Of a stretch of DNA of 64,000 bases, positions 8,382-18,184 are shown piece after piece. Both the position numbers and the translations under genes were made by a program. Source of the stretch: Vibrio albus (GTDB lineage Bacteria > Pseudomonadota > Gammaproteobacteria > Enterobacterales > Vibrionaceae); NCBI RefSeq assembly GCF_003144035.1, contig NZ_QFWT01000011.1, positions 1 through 64,000 of the forward strand. Reading direction: 5' to 3'. A model generated the notes under the pieces. That model saw only the letters and a program-made list of their open reading frames with translations. It searched no databases and was not told the DNA's origin. Numbering within the stretch: the first letter of the stretch is position 1; each line of letters opens with the position of its first letter.

Positions 8382-8690
8382 ATTAGCAGAAAGCAGTTCA
8401 AGCAGTGTCTGCTTTTCTTCTTCACTGCGACTTTTGAGCTCGTTCGAGCCGCGGGTAATCGTCGCGACCCCAACCCCCAGCATCTGGCTTATCTGGCGCT
8501 GGGATATCTCCCCTTTCAGTAATTCATTAAAGATATTGACTCGGGCAACCAACGCGTCTCGCTCATCCGCCGTCATCATCATCGTCAACAACATCTCATG
8601 CTGATCCTTTTCTGCTGCATTCTTAACCAGTTTCATTAAGTGTTGCCAGTCTGAAAACTCAGGCACCAGGGTCTCTTTTATAGTAGACAT
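8376..8690 (-). CDS. trpR: Trp operon repressor TrpR
   Basis: TrpR is a dimeric helix-turn-helix repressor that binds operators when loaded with L-tryptophan. The 104-residue protein shows the all-helical TrpR fold with the DNA-reading segment SQRQISQMLGVGVATITRGS at about residues 67-86. It is downstream of slt, as in E. coli. An operator-like sequence lies just upstream of its start, consistent with autorepression. No strong ribosome site precedes the start. Confidence 0.96.
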   Translation of the reverse strand: MSTIKETLVPEFSDWQHLMKLVKNAAEKDQHEMLLTMMMTADERDALVARVNIFNELLKGEISQRQISQMLGVGVATITRGSNELKSRSEEEKQTLLELLSANK

Positions 8691-8695
8691 TCAAT

Positions 8696-8729
8696 GTACT
8701 CGTCAGGTAGTTTGTCCACGCATAGTATA
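8696..8729 (-). promoter_or_regulatory. trpR promoter with probable Trp operator
   Basis: The minus strand has a -10 box TATACT (complement of 8724-8729). Immediately downstream, 8696-8713 reads GTACTCGTCAGGTAGT, which resembles the imperfect palindrome GNACTAGNNNNCTAGTNC bound by TrpR. No good -35 box is visible. The operator placement suggests autoregulation. Confidence 0.45.
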
Positions 8730-8784
8730 CTTAAGCCACCTGAATATGCGAGCATCACTGAGTATTATATTCTTCCCGGTTTGT

Positions 8785-10713
8785 TTAATATCTGGAACTT
8801 AACTCCTTCGCGTGCAGAAAACTGCCGTCGACCCCCATCAACTCTCGGTAATAGGTTTCAAACATCAGAATATTTTGCACATAACGTCGGGTTTCCTTAA
8901 ACGGGATCGTTTCGATAAAAGCAAAGGCATCCAGCTTGTTACCACTGATTTCACGCCATTTTTTTACCCGATGAGGTCCTGCGTTATAAGCTGCCAGCGC
9001 CAGAATACGGTTATTATCATACTGACTCAGCAGGCTATTCAGATACCGACTGCCGATTTCAATATTTTTTCCGACATCATAAAGATCACTCGCCCCTCGA
9101 TAGTTGAGCTTATATTTTTTTGCCGTGTATTTCGCGGTTCTTGGCATGATCTGCATTATCCCCCGGGCACCTACCGGTGAACGAGCCTGAGCATCTAACG
9201 CACTTTCCTGCCTGGCAACTGACATCAAAGTAATGGGGTCAACCTTATGTTTATCCCCATAAAAGTTAAACCACCATCGATGTGCTACCGGAAAGCGTAA
9301 TGCCGTGTCATCCCACATTTTCGCTTCAATCGTGGCGGTTACCGTCAGGTGATGCCACCCCCGCTCCGCAGCATATACTGCCAGCGCTTTTTTCTCAGAC
9401 TTGCCAACCATCCATAGCAGCCAACTCCATTCTCGTTTTGCCGCATAAATCTTATCCAGCTCAATCATTTCTTTGATTCGAATAAGGCTGTCTTTATACG
9501 GATCCAGAATACGGGTATCCGTTGAGGTTTTCTGTACCTGATAAATCACCGGCTTATCCAGTGATTTGGCGGCTGCCACACTATAAAAGTTGCGTTGCCC
9601 CAGAATAGCCTGTAGTCGCTGTATTCCCTGCTCTCTCTTGCCCAGAACCAGTTCTGCCCTGCCAAGCCAGTATTGCCAACGCAAGGTTTTCTTCTTATCT
9701 GCTGGTAAATGCTGAATCCAGCGCTGAGTTGCAGGCCAGTCACCAAGTCTAATAGCCAGCCGGATGCGCCGTTCCAGAACCGATGACGCATGACTTTTTT
9801 CCAGCACACTATCACGCCACTCGGCCAGTTCACTATCATCGGTACTGATAAGCCGGGAGGCTAGGTATTCCAAGACTTTCTGGGCATGGGTGTCAGAAAA
9901 CTCCTGCGCAATAAAGACGGTATCCAGCAAAGAGCGTGCTTTATTGATGTCTTTACGCGCCAGCCTTTTCAGGGCAATCGCAGACTGCTTACGGTTAAAT
10001 GCCGAAGGGGGATTGGTCTGAGCGAACACTTCAACATAATCAGGGTGAGCCGACATATATTTGAGAGAGTTTGCTTTCAGCTTACTCTTCTCGCTCTGCG
10101 TCATCTTAGCCAGATAGGAAAGCAAAGAGTAACTTCGGCTGTCAAAAGTCAGTAGCATACGCCGCAGGATAAGATCGTCAGTCCTCAGACCTGCCTGATC
10201 CCAGGCTTCAAACAGCGGGTCACAATGGTCTGAAACACTATGCCCATTTAACCAGAGCTTTTCCGCCCCCTCGAATGCTTTATCCGTCTGCCCGTTTTTA
10301 TACTGGGCATAGTAATAACTGCAGCGGTATTTCTCTGTTTTGGGTTCATAGGTCTGGTACTGATAAAACCGCGTCCAGTTACCCTGCTTTATCAAAGCAT
10401 CCAGATACGCTGCCCTCACATTATTGATGAAAGGAAAAGACTGGTGCAGCCGGGTAAACTGCTCCACTTCCTCCGGTGTTCGTTTACCGATATCAATCAG
10501 AAAAGTCCGGTAATCGACATAAGGAGTAAGAGGGTAATCCGCGATCTTGTCTCGAATTTCCAGGTATTCGTCTACTTGCTTTTTATCCAAATAGCTTTGT
10601 GCTTGTTGGTATATAACTCGCTGCTGTGCAAGAGACGCTGGTGCGGCATTGGCACCAGAAGAGATAGCCACGAATGGCAAAACAGCAGAGACAAGTTTTA
10701 TCAACTTTTGCAT
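8785..10713 (-). CDS. slt: Soluble lytic murein transglycosylase Slt70
   Basis: Slt cleaves peptidoglycan in the periplasm to give 1,6-anhydromuropeptides for turnover and recycling. The 642 residues match Slt70 of E. coli. A signal peptide ends near GANA (residue 23), then a long alpha-superhelical U and L domain leads to the C-terminal lysozyme-like domain. The catalytic Glu is residue 503 in SVARQESALD, followed by GARGIMQIMP and AAYNAGPHRV. Its position upstream of trpR is conserved. Confidence 0.96.
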   Translation of the reverse strand: MQKLIKLVSAVLPFVAISSGANAAPASLAQQRVIYQQAQSYLDKKQVDEYLEIRDKIADYPLTPYVDYRTFLIDIGKRTPEEVEQFTRLHQSFPFINNVRAAYLDALIKQGNWTRFYQYQTYEPKTEKYRCSYYYAQYKNGQTDKAFEGAEKLWLNGHSVSDHCDPLFEAWDQAGLRTDDLILRRMLLTFDSRSYSLLSYLAKMTQSEKSKLKANSLKYMSAHPDYVEVFAQTNPPSAFNRKQSAIALKRLARKDINKARSLLDTVFIAQEFSDTHAQKVLEYLASRLISTDDSELAEWRDSVLEKSHASSVLERRIRLAIRLGDWPATQRWIQHLPADKKKTLRWQYWLGRAELVLGKREQGIQRLQAILGQRNFYSVAAAKSLDKPVIYQVQKTSTDTRILDPYKDSLIRIKEMIELDKIYAAKREWSWLLWMVGKSEKKALAVYAAERGWHHLTVTATIEAKMWDDTALRFPVAHRWWFNFYGDKHKVDPITLMSVARQESALDAQARSPVGARGIMQIMPRTAKYTAKKYKLNYRGASDLYDVGKNIEIGSRYLNSLLSQYDNNRILALAAYNAGPHRVKKWREISGNKLDAFAFIETIPFKETRRYVQNILMFETYYRELMGVDGSFLHAKELSSRY

Positions 10714-10894
10714 CTGTTCGTACTTCCTGAGAGGTGTATATTGCGTGAAACTTCACCAAATCTCATACTAGCGTAATACTCAAGCAATGTCTGAACAGAA
10801 AATGAAAAAAAATGCAGAAATGAATTAACAAAATGAATCCACAGCAAATATTTTTTTGTCTTAATCATTAAGCCGCGGTTATAAGCTTTCATAT

Positions 10895-10924
10895 TTGAAA
10901 TAGACAACAGCCCCGGTCTAAAAT
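10895..10924 (+). promoter_or_regulatory. ettA promoter
   Basis: TTGAAA (10895-10900), an 18-base spacer and TAAAAT (10919-10924) precede ettA by 38 bases. Confidence 0.55.
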
Positions 10925-10961
10925 AGACGCTTATTTTTTCTGATAATAGGTTCAATCGGCA

Positions 10962-12629
10962 ATGGCTGAATACGTTTATACCATGTCGCGGGTGAGCAAA
11001 ATTGTTCCCCCTAAGCGTCAAATACTTAAGGACATTTCTCTTAGTTTCTTCCCGGGAGCTAAAATCGGCGTACTTGGCCTGAATGGTGCGGGGAAATCAA
11101 CCCTGCTACGCATTATGGCAGGTATTGATACCGACATCGACGGTGAAGCCCGTCCACAACCAGGTTTGAATGTTGGGTACCTGCCACAGGAGCCGATTCT
11201 TGATGAATCGAAAACAGTACGGGAAATTGTGGAAGAAGCGGTTTCCGACGTTGCAGATGCCCTGAAACGCTTAGATGCGGTTTATGCCGCCTATGCCGAA
11301 CCAGATGCCGATTTTGATGCACTGGCAAAAGAACAAGGTGATCTGGAAGCCTTGATTCAGGCAAAAGACGGACACAACCTGGACAACGCTCTGGAGCGTG
11401 CAGCCGATGCCCTTCGCCTTCCTGAGTGGGATGCCAAAATTGCGAATCTTTCCGGTGGTGAACGCCGGCGTGTGGCTATCTGTCGCCTGCTGCTGGAAAA
11501 ACCAGATATGCTACTTCTGGACGAACCAACCAACCACCTGGATGCCGAATCCGTTGCCTGGCTGGAACGATTCCTGGTGGACTACAGCGGTACCGTTGTG
11601 GCCATTACCCACGACCGTTACTTCCTGGACAACGCTGCCGGCTGGATCCTGGAACTGGACCGTGGTGAAGGTATTCCATGGGAAGGCAACTACACCTCAT
11701 GGCTGGAACAAAAAGATGCCCGCCTGCAACAGGAAGCATCGCAGGAAAAAGCTCGTCAGAAAACCATCGAGAAAGAACTGGAATGGGTGCGTCAAAATCC
11801 AAAAGGTCGCCAGGCCAAATCTAAAGCGCGTATGGCCCGCTTCGAAGAGCTTAACAACACCGAACACCAGAAGCGTAACGAAACCAACGAACTGTTTATC
11901 CCACCGGGTGAGCGTCTGGGCGACAAAGTTGTCGAAGTCAACAACCTGACAAAATCATTCGACGGCCGCGTACTTATTGATGACCTGTCTTTCAGCATGC
12001 CTAAAGGTGCCATCGTCGGCATTATTGGTGCCAACGGTGCGGGTAAATCAACCCTGTTCAAAATGCTCAGCGGTACAGAACAAGCCGATTCAGGCACCAT
12101 CGAACTGGGTGACACTGTAAAACTGTCTTCTGTTGACCAGTTCCGTGACAGCATGGATGACAGTAAAACTGTCTTCCAGGAAATCTCTGAAGGGGCGGAT
12201 ATTATTCGTATCAACAACTTTGAGATCCCGGCTCGCGCATACTGCTCCCGCTTTAACTTTAAAGGTACCGATCAGCAGAAAGTGATTGGTGAGCTGTCTG
12301 GTGGTGAGCGTAACCGTGTTCACCTGGCGAAACTGCTTAAGGCCGGCGGTAACGTGTTGTTACTCGATGAACCAACCAACGACCTGGATGTAGAAACCTT
12401 GCGTGCACTGGAAGAAGCTCTGCTTGAATTCCCAGGCTGCGCCATGGTGATCTCGCATGACCGTTGGTTCCTTGACCGTATTGCTACCCATATTCTGGAT
12501 TATCGTGATGAAGGCCAGGTGAACTTCTATGAAGGCAACTATACTGAGTATACCGAGTGGCTAAAACAGACTCTCGGGGCTCAGGCTGCCGAGCCTCACA
12601 GAATCAAGTACAAGCGTATTGCAAAGTAA
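10962..12629 (+). CDS. ettA: Energy-dependent translational throttle protein EttA (ABC-F)
   Basis: EttA is a soluble ABC-F ATPase that binds the ribosomal E site and gates entry into elongation according to the ADP/ATP ratio. The 555 residues contain two ABC domains with Walker A GLNGAGKST and GANGAGKST and signatures LSGGERRRV and LSGGERNRV. A charged linker (about 245-310) holds the P-site tRNA interaction motif. No membrane segments are present, which separates it from transporters. It is monocistronic between a promoter and a strong terminator. Confidence 0.97.
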   Translation: MAEYVYTMSRVSKIVPPKRQILKDISLSFFPGAKIGVLGLNGAGKSTLLRIMAGIDTDIDGEARPQPGLNVGYLPQEPILDESKTVREIVEEAVSDVADALKRLDAVYAAYAEPDADFDALAKEQGDLEALIQAKDGHNLDNALERAADALRLPEWDAKIANLSGGERRRVAICRLLLEKPDMLLLDEPTNHLDAESVAWLERFLVDYSGTVVAITHDRYFLDNAAGWILELDRGEGIPWEGNYTSWLEQKDARLQQEASQEKARQKTIEKELEWVRQNPKGRQAKSKARMARFEELNNTEHQKRNETNELFIPPGERLGDKVVEVNNLTKSFDGRVLIDDLSFSMPKGAIVGIIGANGAGKSTLFKMLSGTEQADSGTIELGDTVKLSSVDQFRDSMDDSKTVFQEISEGADIIRINNFEIPARAYCSRFNFKGTDQQKVIGELSGGERNRVHLAKLLKAGGNVLLLDEPTNDLDVETLRALEEALLEFPGCAMVISHDRWFLDRIATHILDYRDEGQVNFYEGNYTEYTEWLKQTLGAQAAEPHRIKYKRIAK

Positions 12630-12662
12630 ATATTTATTGTACGGGTTAACGAATCGTGTATC

Positions 12663-12690
12663 AGGCTGCTTTTTATAAGCAGCCTTTTTA
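12663..12690 (+). terminator. ettA terminator
   Basis: AGGCTGCTT pairs with AAGCAGCCT and is followed by TTTTA, 34 bases after the ettA stop. Confidence 0.9.
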
Positions 12691-12736
12691 TTTATGATTA
12701 TTCATAGACAATAGATAGCTTATAGAGAGATAAACC

Positions 12737-13105
12737 ATGACAGAACGACGCCGTTTCTCACGTATTCTTTACCAGGCTCCAGCTGAACTGCGTCAGGGCG
12801 ACACCAGATTTAGTTGTTCCATTCAGGATCTATCACTCCATGGCATGCTTCTGACTTCATCAGATGACAACCCGATCAATGCAGATAAACTGGTTGATGT
12901 TTTTTTCCATTTGCCGGAAAGCGACATTGTGATTTCTTTGACGGCGAATGTGATTGAGATTACGTCAACCCTGATGCGGACCAGCATTGACCATATCGAT
13001 ATTGAAAGCATCAGCCATCTGAAAAGACTGGTAGAGCTCAATATGGGAGACGATGCTCTTCTCCACAGAGAAATCGAACAGCTTTCCGAACTTGGAGACG
13101 AGTAA
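12737..13105 (+). CDS. PilZ domain protein (PlzA-like)
   Basis: A 122-residue single-domain PilZ protein. It carries both parts of the c-di-GMP-binding signature: the Arg motif RRFSR at residues 5-9 and DLSLHG in the first strands. Position next to ettA and length suggest the V. cholerae PlzA group, but this is from memory. PilZ proteins change conformation or partner binding on c-di-GMP, linking it to motility and biofilm decisions; the partner is unknown. The same window encodes VpsR, another c-di-GMP effector, although not in the same operon. Confidence 0.85.
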   Translation: MTERRRFSRILYQAPAELRQGDTRFSCSIQDLSLHGMLLTSSDDNPINADKLVDVFFHLPESDIVISLTANVIEITSTLMRTSIDHIDIESISHLKRLVELNMGDDALLHREIEQLSELGDE

Positions 13106-13339
13106 GTCATTTTCCGTCTCAAAATTTGGAATCAAGTTCAAAAACTGGAATTTATTTTTCATTTCTATCAGCCCCTAGGTTGGCTTAAGACAACAGTAAT
13201 TGTTTATAAATAAAACATATTTTCACTCAATCTTAAAAATAAGACAAAACACCCATTGCTTTATTGCCTCTGGTTGCGTATGGAAATGCTTTTTCCTAAC
13301 GATAAAATTAGAGTGGAGAGAGAGCCGTTGAGGAGAAGC

Positions 13340-13618
13340 ATGATGAGTTACGACGTTAAATTAACCCCGGTAGACAAAAAAACAAAAGCCGCTTTTGCAC
13401 AAGTGTGTGAAGATGCAGGCCTTAGCCCGAGAGAAGCTCTGAGTCTGTTTACTAAATCTGTCGCTGCAAAAGGCGATATACCTTTCGATATAAAGGCAAT
13501 GCAACTCTCTAATACGATGTTTGGTGAAGTGGGAGAAGAACACTTCATTGTCGATGATGACATGAGCATAGAAACAGAAAAAGAAAGCCGTTTCTTCAAT
13601 GAAATGATGGGAATCTAA
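13340..13618 (+). CDS. RelB/DinJ-like antitoxin without a toxin partner
   Basis: This gene gives a 92-residue protein (start 13340 or 13343) after an excellent AGGAG at 13331-13335. The open frame extends up to 13256, but no ribosome site supports that start. The N-terminal part (TKAAFAQVCEDAGLSPREALSLFTKSVAAKGDIPF) has the ribbon-helix-helix pattern of RelB/DinJ antitoxins, including the IPF motif. The C-terminal 35 residues are acidic. There is no RelE/YafQ-type ORF before or after it: 234 bases of A/T-rich non-coding DNA precede it and a terminator follows. It may be a solitary regulator or a relic. Confidence 0.6.
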   Translation: MMSYDVKLTPVDKKTKAAFAQVCEDAGLSPREALSLFTKSVAAKGDIPFDIKAMQLSNTMFGEVGEEHFIVDDDMSIETEKESRFFNEMMGI

Positions 13619-13664
13619 TCCTTTTTTGATATTATGCTGACCGCTCTCTTTCCGACTCAATTAA

Positions 13665-13691
13665 AAAGGGAGCCTTGATAGGCTCCCTTTT
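13665..13691. terminator. Bidirectional terminator between antitoxin gene and lspA
   Basis: AAAGGGAGCC and GGCTCCCTTTT flank TTGATA between the two convergent genes. A and T tracts on both sides suit termination in both directions. Confidence 0.88.
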
Positions 13692-13708
13692 GCTATTCCT
13701 GATACCAT

Positions 13709-14227
13709 TTATTCTGGTTTACTGCGAAAACCATCCAGAATAATCATGACAGCACCAATGCATATCGCTGAATCGGCAAGATTAAAGGCTGGCCAATGGT
13801 AACTGCCCCAGAAAAAATCCAGATAATCCACCACAAAACCATGAACTAAGCGGTCAAACAAATTACCTATTGCCCCGCCAATAATCAGCGCATAGGCACT
13901 ATTATTCCATTTTTCCCGGGCTGGTAACTTGCTCATCCAGAAGACCAGCATCAGACTGACGGCAACAGCAATACCAGTAAAGAACCAGCGCTGCCACCCG
14001 GCCTGATCGCCGAGGAAGCTGAATGCCGCACCGTAGTTATGTACATGCAATAAATTAAAGAACGGAAGGATTTCTATCCGGTTCCCCCATCCATAGCCTA
14101 TACGGTCCAGAACCAGAAACTTAATTCCGATATCTGCCAGAAAAACCAGAGCTGCCAGCCATAGCCAGCGGACTCCTGATTGTGATAACGCGGGCTTATT
14201 CTTGCCCGCGTATTTCTCTTCTGTCAT
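13709..14227 (-). CDS. lspA: Lipoprotein signal peptidase LspA
   Basis: LspA (signal peptidase II) removes the signal peptide from prolipoproteins after Lgt has added diacylglycerol. The ATG at 14227 gives 172 residues, the normal size, and starts 13 bases after the ileS stop. A longer open frame to 14317 would overlap ileS and is not credible. Four membrane segments are visible. The catalytic Asp pair is in GNLFDRLVHGFVVDYLD and FNLADSAI. It ends the ribF-ileS-lspA unit here. In E. coli and, from memory, V. cholerae, fkpB and ispH follow. Confidence 0.95.
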   Translation of the reverse strand: MTEEKYAGKNKPALSQSGVRWLWLAALVFLADIGIKFLVLDRIGYGWGNRIEILPFFNLLHVHNYGAAFSFLGDQAGWQRWFFTGIAVAVSLMLVFWMSKLPAREKWNNSAYALIIGGAIGNLFDRLVHGFVVDYLDFFWGSYHWPAFNLADSAICIGAVMIILDGFRSKPE

Positions 14228-14240
14228 GCCAGAGCATCCA

Positions 14241-17072
14241 TTAAGCAAAGCGACGTTGCTCGCCTTCGCCCTCAACGTTAGATACACAGCGACCACAGAT
14301 TTTTTCATGGCCTTCAATCGTGCCTACATCCGCTACATGGTGCCAGCAACGGTCGCATTTTTCGGCTTCTGATGCTTTCACTTCAACAAACAGACCTTCA
14401 ATATCCGTTGCCTGTGCCGCGTCTGATTTCTCGCTCAGAGGCTTCACTGCCGCTTTAGAAGTCAGCAGTACAAAGCGCAGCTCATCTTCCAGCTTGTTCA
14501 GTTTTTCCGCCAGAGCATCATCAGCATACAGAGACACCTCAGCCTGAAGTGCACCACCGATCACTTTTTCGCTACGAGCCGCTTCCAGCAGTTTATTCAC
14601 AGCGCCACGAACCGCCTGAATCTCGTTCCAGAACTCATTGTTCAGCTCTTCACCTTCAGCCAGGCCAAACAGACCGTCATACCACTCTTCAGTGAAGACA
14701 AACTTGCCTCGCTCGCCCGGCATCTGGTTCCAGATTTCATCCGCAGTAAACGACATGATAGGTGCCATCCAGCGAACCAGAGCCTCTACAATGTAGTACA
14801 GAGCGCTCTGACAGCTGCGTTGTGCGTTGCCGCCCAGTTTTGCTGTGTACTGGCGGTCCTTAATCACATCCAGGTAGAAAGAACCCATTTCGATAGAGCA
14901 GAACTGCATCAGACGTTGAGTCACGGCGTGCGTGTTGTACTCTTCATACGCCTTAATAATGTCTTCCTGAGCTGCCAGTGCACGACCAACCGCCCAGCGA
15001 TCCAGAGCCACCATATCTTCTTTTGCAACCAGATCCGTTTCCGGATTAAAGCCGCTCAGGTTAGCCAGGAAGAAACGCGCTGTGTTACGGATACGACGGT
15101 AAGCATCAGCAGAACGCTTCAGGATTTCATCAGATACAGCCACTTCACCAGTGTAATCTGTGGATGATACCCAAAGACGCAGAATGTCAGCACCCAGTTT
15201 GTTGGTCACATCTTTTGGTGCTACCACGTTGCCGATAGACTTGGACATCTTACGGCCTTGTCCGTCAACCACGAAACCGTGAGTCAGTACCTGGTTGTAC
15301 GGTGCCTTATCCTTCATTGCAATTGAAGTGATAAGTGAAGACTGGAACCAGCCGCGGTGCTGGTCTGAACCTTCCAGGTACAGGTCAGCACTGTTGCCGT
15401 TAAACTCTTCACGGCTATCCACTACAGAGTAGTGAGTCACACCGGAATCGAACCAAACATCCAGAGTATCCAGCACTTTTTCGTAGTTCTGTGCGTCTTC
15501 TTCACCCATCAGCTCAGCAGGCTCAACATCCCACCACGCCTGAATGCCTTTTTCTTCCACCAGCTTAGCCACTTTTTCGATCAGCTCAGCACTGTTCGGG
15601 TGAAGCTCAGAGGTTTCTTTATGCACAAACAGCGCAATTGGCGTACCCCAGGTACGCTGACGGGAAATACACCACTCAGGACGACCTTCGATCATCCCTT
15701 CGATACGGCTTTGACCCCACTCAGGCATCCACTGAACACCTTTGATCGCTTCCAGCGCTTTCTCACGCAGACCAGCCTGATCCATAGAAACAAACCACTG
15801 TGGTGTTGCACGGAAAATGATCGGTGTTTTGTGACGCCAGCAGTGCGGGTAACTGTGTTCATACGCGTGATGGTGCAGCAAAGCGCCACGCTCTTTCAGT
15901 ACTTCAAGAACAGAATCGTTCGCTTTAAACACGTGCTGACCGGCAAACAGTTCAGTATCCGGCAGGAATACACCGTTTGAACCAACCGGATTAGCCACCT
16001 CAAGGTCATACTGCTGACCAACCGCGAAGTCTTCCTGACCGTGGCCAGGAGCGGTATGTACCACACCCGTACCAGAATCAGTCGTTACGTGGTCGCCAAG
16101 GATAGCCGGCACATCAAAATCGTAGAACGGATGCTGGAAACGAACCAGCTCAAGATCCGTACCTTTACAGAAGCCAAGATTGTGGAAATGCTCAATGCCA
16201 GCGCGATCCATCACGTCTTTGGCCAGCTCAGTCGCTACGATAAGACGCTCTTTCTTCTCACCTTCAACCTGAATAAGTACGTACTCAAGATCAGCCCGAA
16301 CAGCCACAGCACGGTTTGCCGGCAGTGTCCATGGCGTTGTGGTCCAGATAACAATCGAGACATCACCTTCACCAATATGCTCGTTGGCCAGAGTAAATTT
16401 CTCTAGCAGAGCCGCTTCATCGACTGCAGCGAACTTAACATCAATAGATGGTGAAACCTTGTCTTTATATTCCACTTCGGCTTCTGCCAATGCAGAGCCA
16501 CAGTCAGTACACCAGTGTACTGGCTTAAAGCCTTTGTGCAGGTGTCCCTGATCCGCAATCTTACCCAGAGCACGGATGATATTCGCTTCAGTCGCGAAAT
16601 CCATCGTACGGTATGGCTTATCCCATTCACCCAGAATACCCAAGCGCTTGAAGCTTTCTTTCTGACCTTCAACCTGACCGGCAGCATACTGGCGACACTT
16701 CTCACGGAATTCCGCAGCTGTCACTTTCTGACCTGGCTTGCCCACCTTTTTCTCTACCATCAGTTCGATAGGCAGACCATGGCAGTCCCAACCCGGGATA
16801 TAAGGTGCGTCATAACCTGAAAGGGTTTTGGATTTAATAATAATGTCTTTAAGAATCTTGTTTAGCGCGTGACCAATATGAATGTCACCATTAGCGTATG
16901 GAGGACCATCGTGTAGTACGAAAGATTTCTTGCCTTTCTTCGCTTTACGGATCTCACCGTAAAGGTCTTCTTTGTACCAACGCTTAAGCATGTCCGGCTC
17001 GCGATTAGCCAGATTACCGCGCATCGGAAACCCTGTTTCAGGTAAGTTCAGGGTATCTTTATAGTCTGTCAT
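14241..17072 (-). CDS. ileS: Isoleucyl-tRNA synthetase
   Basis: IleRS charges tRNA-Ile and edits valine. The 943-residue class I enzyme has the HIGH signature as PPYANGDIHIGHALNK near residue 60 and KMSKS in GRKMSKSIGN. A CP1 editing domain lies between them. A C-terminal zinc finger has two Cys pairs, CDRC and CGRC. It lies between ribF and lspA as in other gamma-proteobacteria. Confidence 0.98.
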   Translation of the reverse strand: MTDYKDTLNLPETGFPMRGNLANREPDMLKRWYKEDLYGEIRKAKKGKKSFVLHDGPPYANGDIHIGHALNKILKDIIIKSKTLSGYDAPYIPGWDCHGLPIELMVEKKVGKPGQKVTAAEFREKCRQYAAGQVEGQKESFKRLGILGEWDKPYRTMDFATEANIIRALGKIADQGHLHKGFKPVHWCTDCGSALAEAEVEYKDKVSPSIDVKFAAVDEAALLEKFTLANEHIGEGDVSIVIWTTTPWTLPANRAVAVRADLEYVLIQVEGEKKERLIVATELAKDVMDRAGIEHFHNLGFCKGTDLELVRFQHPFYDFDVPAILGDHVTTDSGTGVVHTAPGHGQEDFAVGQQYDLEVANPVGSNGVFLPDTELFAGQHVFKANDSVLEVLKERGALLHHHAYEHSYPHCWRHKTPIIFRATPQWFVSMDQAGLREKALEAIKGVQWMPEWGQSRIEGMIEGRPEWCISRQRTWGTPIALFVHKETSELHPNSAELIEKVAKLVEEKGIQAWWDVEPAELMGEEDAQNYEKVLDTLDVWFDSGVTHYSVVDSREEFNGNSADLYLEGSDQHRGWFQSSLITSIAMKDKAPYNQVLTHGFVVDGQGRKMSKSIGNVVAPKDVTNKLGADILRLWVSSTDYTGEVAVSDEILKRSADAYRRIRNTARFFLANLSGFNPETDLVAKEDMVALDRWAVGRALAAQEDIIKAYEEYNTHAVTQRLMQFCSIEMGSFYLDVIKDRQYTAKLGGNAQRSCQSALYYIVEALVRWMAPIMSFTADEIWNQMPGERGKFVFTEEWYDGLFGLAEGEELNNEFWNEIQAVRGAVNKLLEAARSEKVIGGALQAEVSLYADDALAEKLNKLEDELRFVLLTSKAAVKPLSEKSDAAQATDIEGLFVEVKASEAEKCDRCWHHVADVGTIEGHEKICGRCVSNVEGEGEQRRFA

Positions 17073-17135
17073 TGATTCTTAATTCCGTTATATTGGGCGA
17101 AAGTTAGACATTATACCAAGTGGAGGAACAGCCAC

Positions 17136-18071
17136 TCAGTGCTCAAGCTGACGCAGCCACACCCTTGCTGCCTCAGCATCCAATTCAATTTGTTTTTTCA
17201 GCACATCGAATGATTCAAATTTCTGTTCATCACGCAGTTTTTTTAATAGCGACACTTCAAGCTGCTGGCCATAGAGGTTCCCACTGAAGTCAAATAAGTG
17301 GACTTCAAGCTGCTGACGGATCCCATTGACCGTTGGTCTGTGACCGATATTGGCCACCCCACCGACAGGACCGCCCTGCAGGCCATGAACCTCAACAGCA
17401 TACACTCCGGATACCGGTGACACACACCGTTTCAGAGGAATATTTGCCGTTGGGAAGCCGATAGTCCGGCCCAGTTTACGTCCATGGGATACACGTCCGT
17501 TGATACTGTACGTCCGGCCCAGCATGCGCTCAGCTTCACTTAAATTGTTGCTTGCCAGAGCTTCCCGGATAGCCGTACTGCTCACCCTTTGTTCTCTAAC
17601 ACAAAAACTGCGGGTATTAACCACTTCAAAACCAAACTTTTTGCCGGCTTCCTGTAACATGGAGAAGTTGCCTGCCCGGCCCCTGCCGAAACAGAAATCG
17701 TCTCCAACCACCAGAAACTTAACACCCAAGCGATCGACCAGCAAGTCACGAATAAAAGCATGGGCAGATAAATCGGCAAAACGCTGATTAAAATTCACAC
17801 ACAACAAACGATCAAGCTGCAATTTGCGTAACTGAACATACTTATCCCGTAACCGGGTTAGCCTGGCGGGTGCCTTTTCTCCGATAAACAGCTCTAATGG
17901 CTGAGGCTCAAAGATCATGGCCGCGGAAGGAAGCCCTAACGCCTTTGCTTTTGAAGCCACCTGTGCCAGAACCTCCAGGTGACCAAGATGAACACCATCA
18001 AAGTTACCTATGGTCAGTACACACCCGTAGTGCTCCGGCTTTATATTGTGAATACCACGAATCAGTTCCAT
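17136..18071 (-). CDS. ribF: Bifunctional riboflavin kinase/FAD synthetase
   Basis: RibF makes FMN from riboflavin and then FAD. The 311 residues contain an N-terminal nucleotidyltransferase domain with TIGNFDGVHLGH and a C-terminal riboflavin kinase domain with GFPTANIPL and the downstream GVANIGHRPT. It is the first gene of ribF-ileS-lspA, 63 bases ahead of ileS. Confidence 0.97.
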   Translation of the reverse strand: MELIRGIHNIKPEHYGCVLTIGNFDGVHLGHLEVLAQVASKAKALGLPSAAMIFEPQPLELFIGEKAPARLTRLRDKYVQLRKLQLDRLLCVNFNQRFADLSAHAFIRDLLVDRLGVKFLVVGDDFCFGRGRAGNFSMLQEAGKKFGFEVVNTRSFCVREQRVSSTAIREALASNNLSEAERMLGRTYSINGRVSHGRKLGRTIGFPTANIPLKRCVSPVSGVYAVEVHGLQGGPVGGVANIGHRPTVNGIRQQLEVHLFDFSGNLYGQQLEVSLLKKLRDEQKFESFDVLKKQIELDAEAARVWLRQLEH

Positions 18072-18184
18072 TTGAACCAGCTACAAATCCAACTCAGTTT
18101 ATTATGCTTAGCGTGAAACCGACGGATTATATACCAGTGGCTGTTTTGCTTCCAATATTTGTTCTATGTTTCTAAGGCTCACAA

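Noticed and set aside
14228..14317. Extended N terminus of lspA reaching into ileS.
   Set aside because: It would overlap the ileS 3' end by 77 bases; ATG 14227 gives the standard length.
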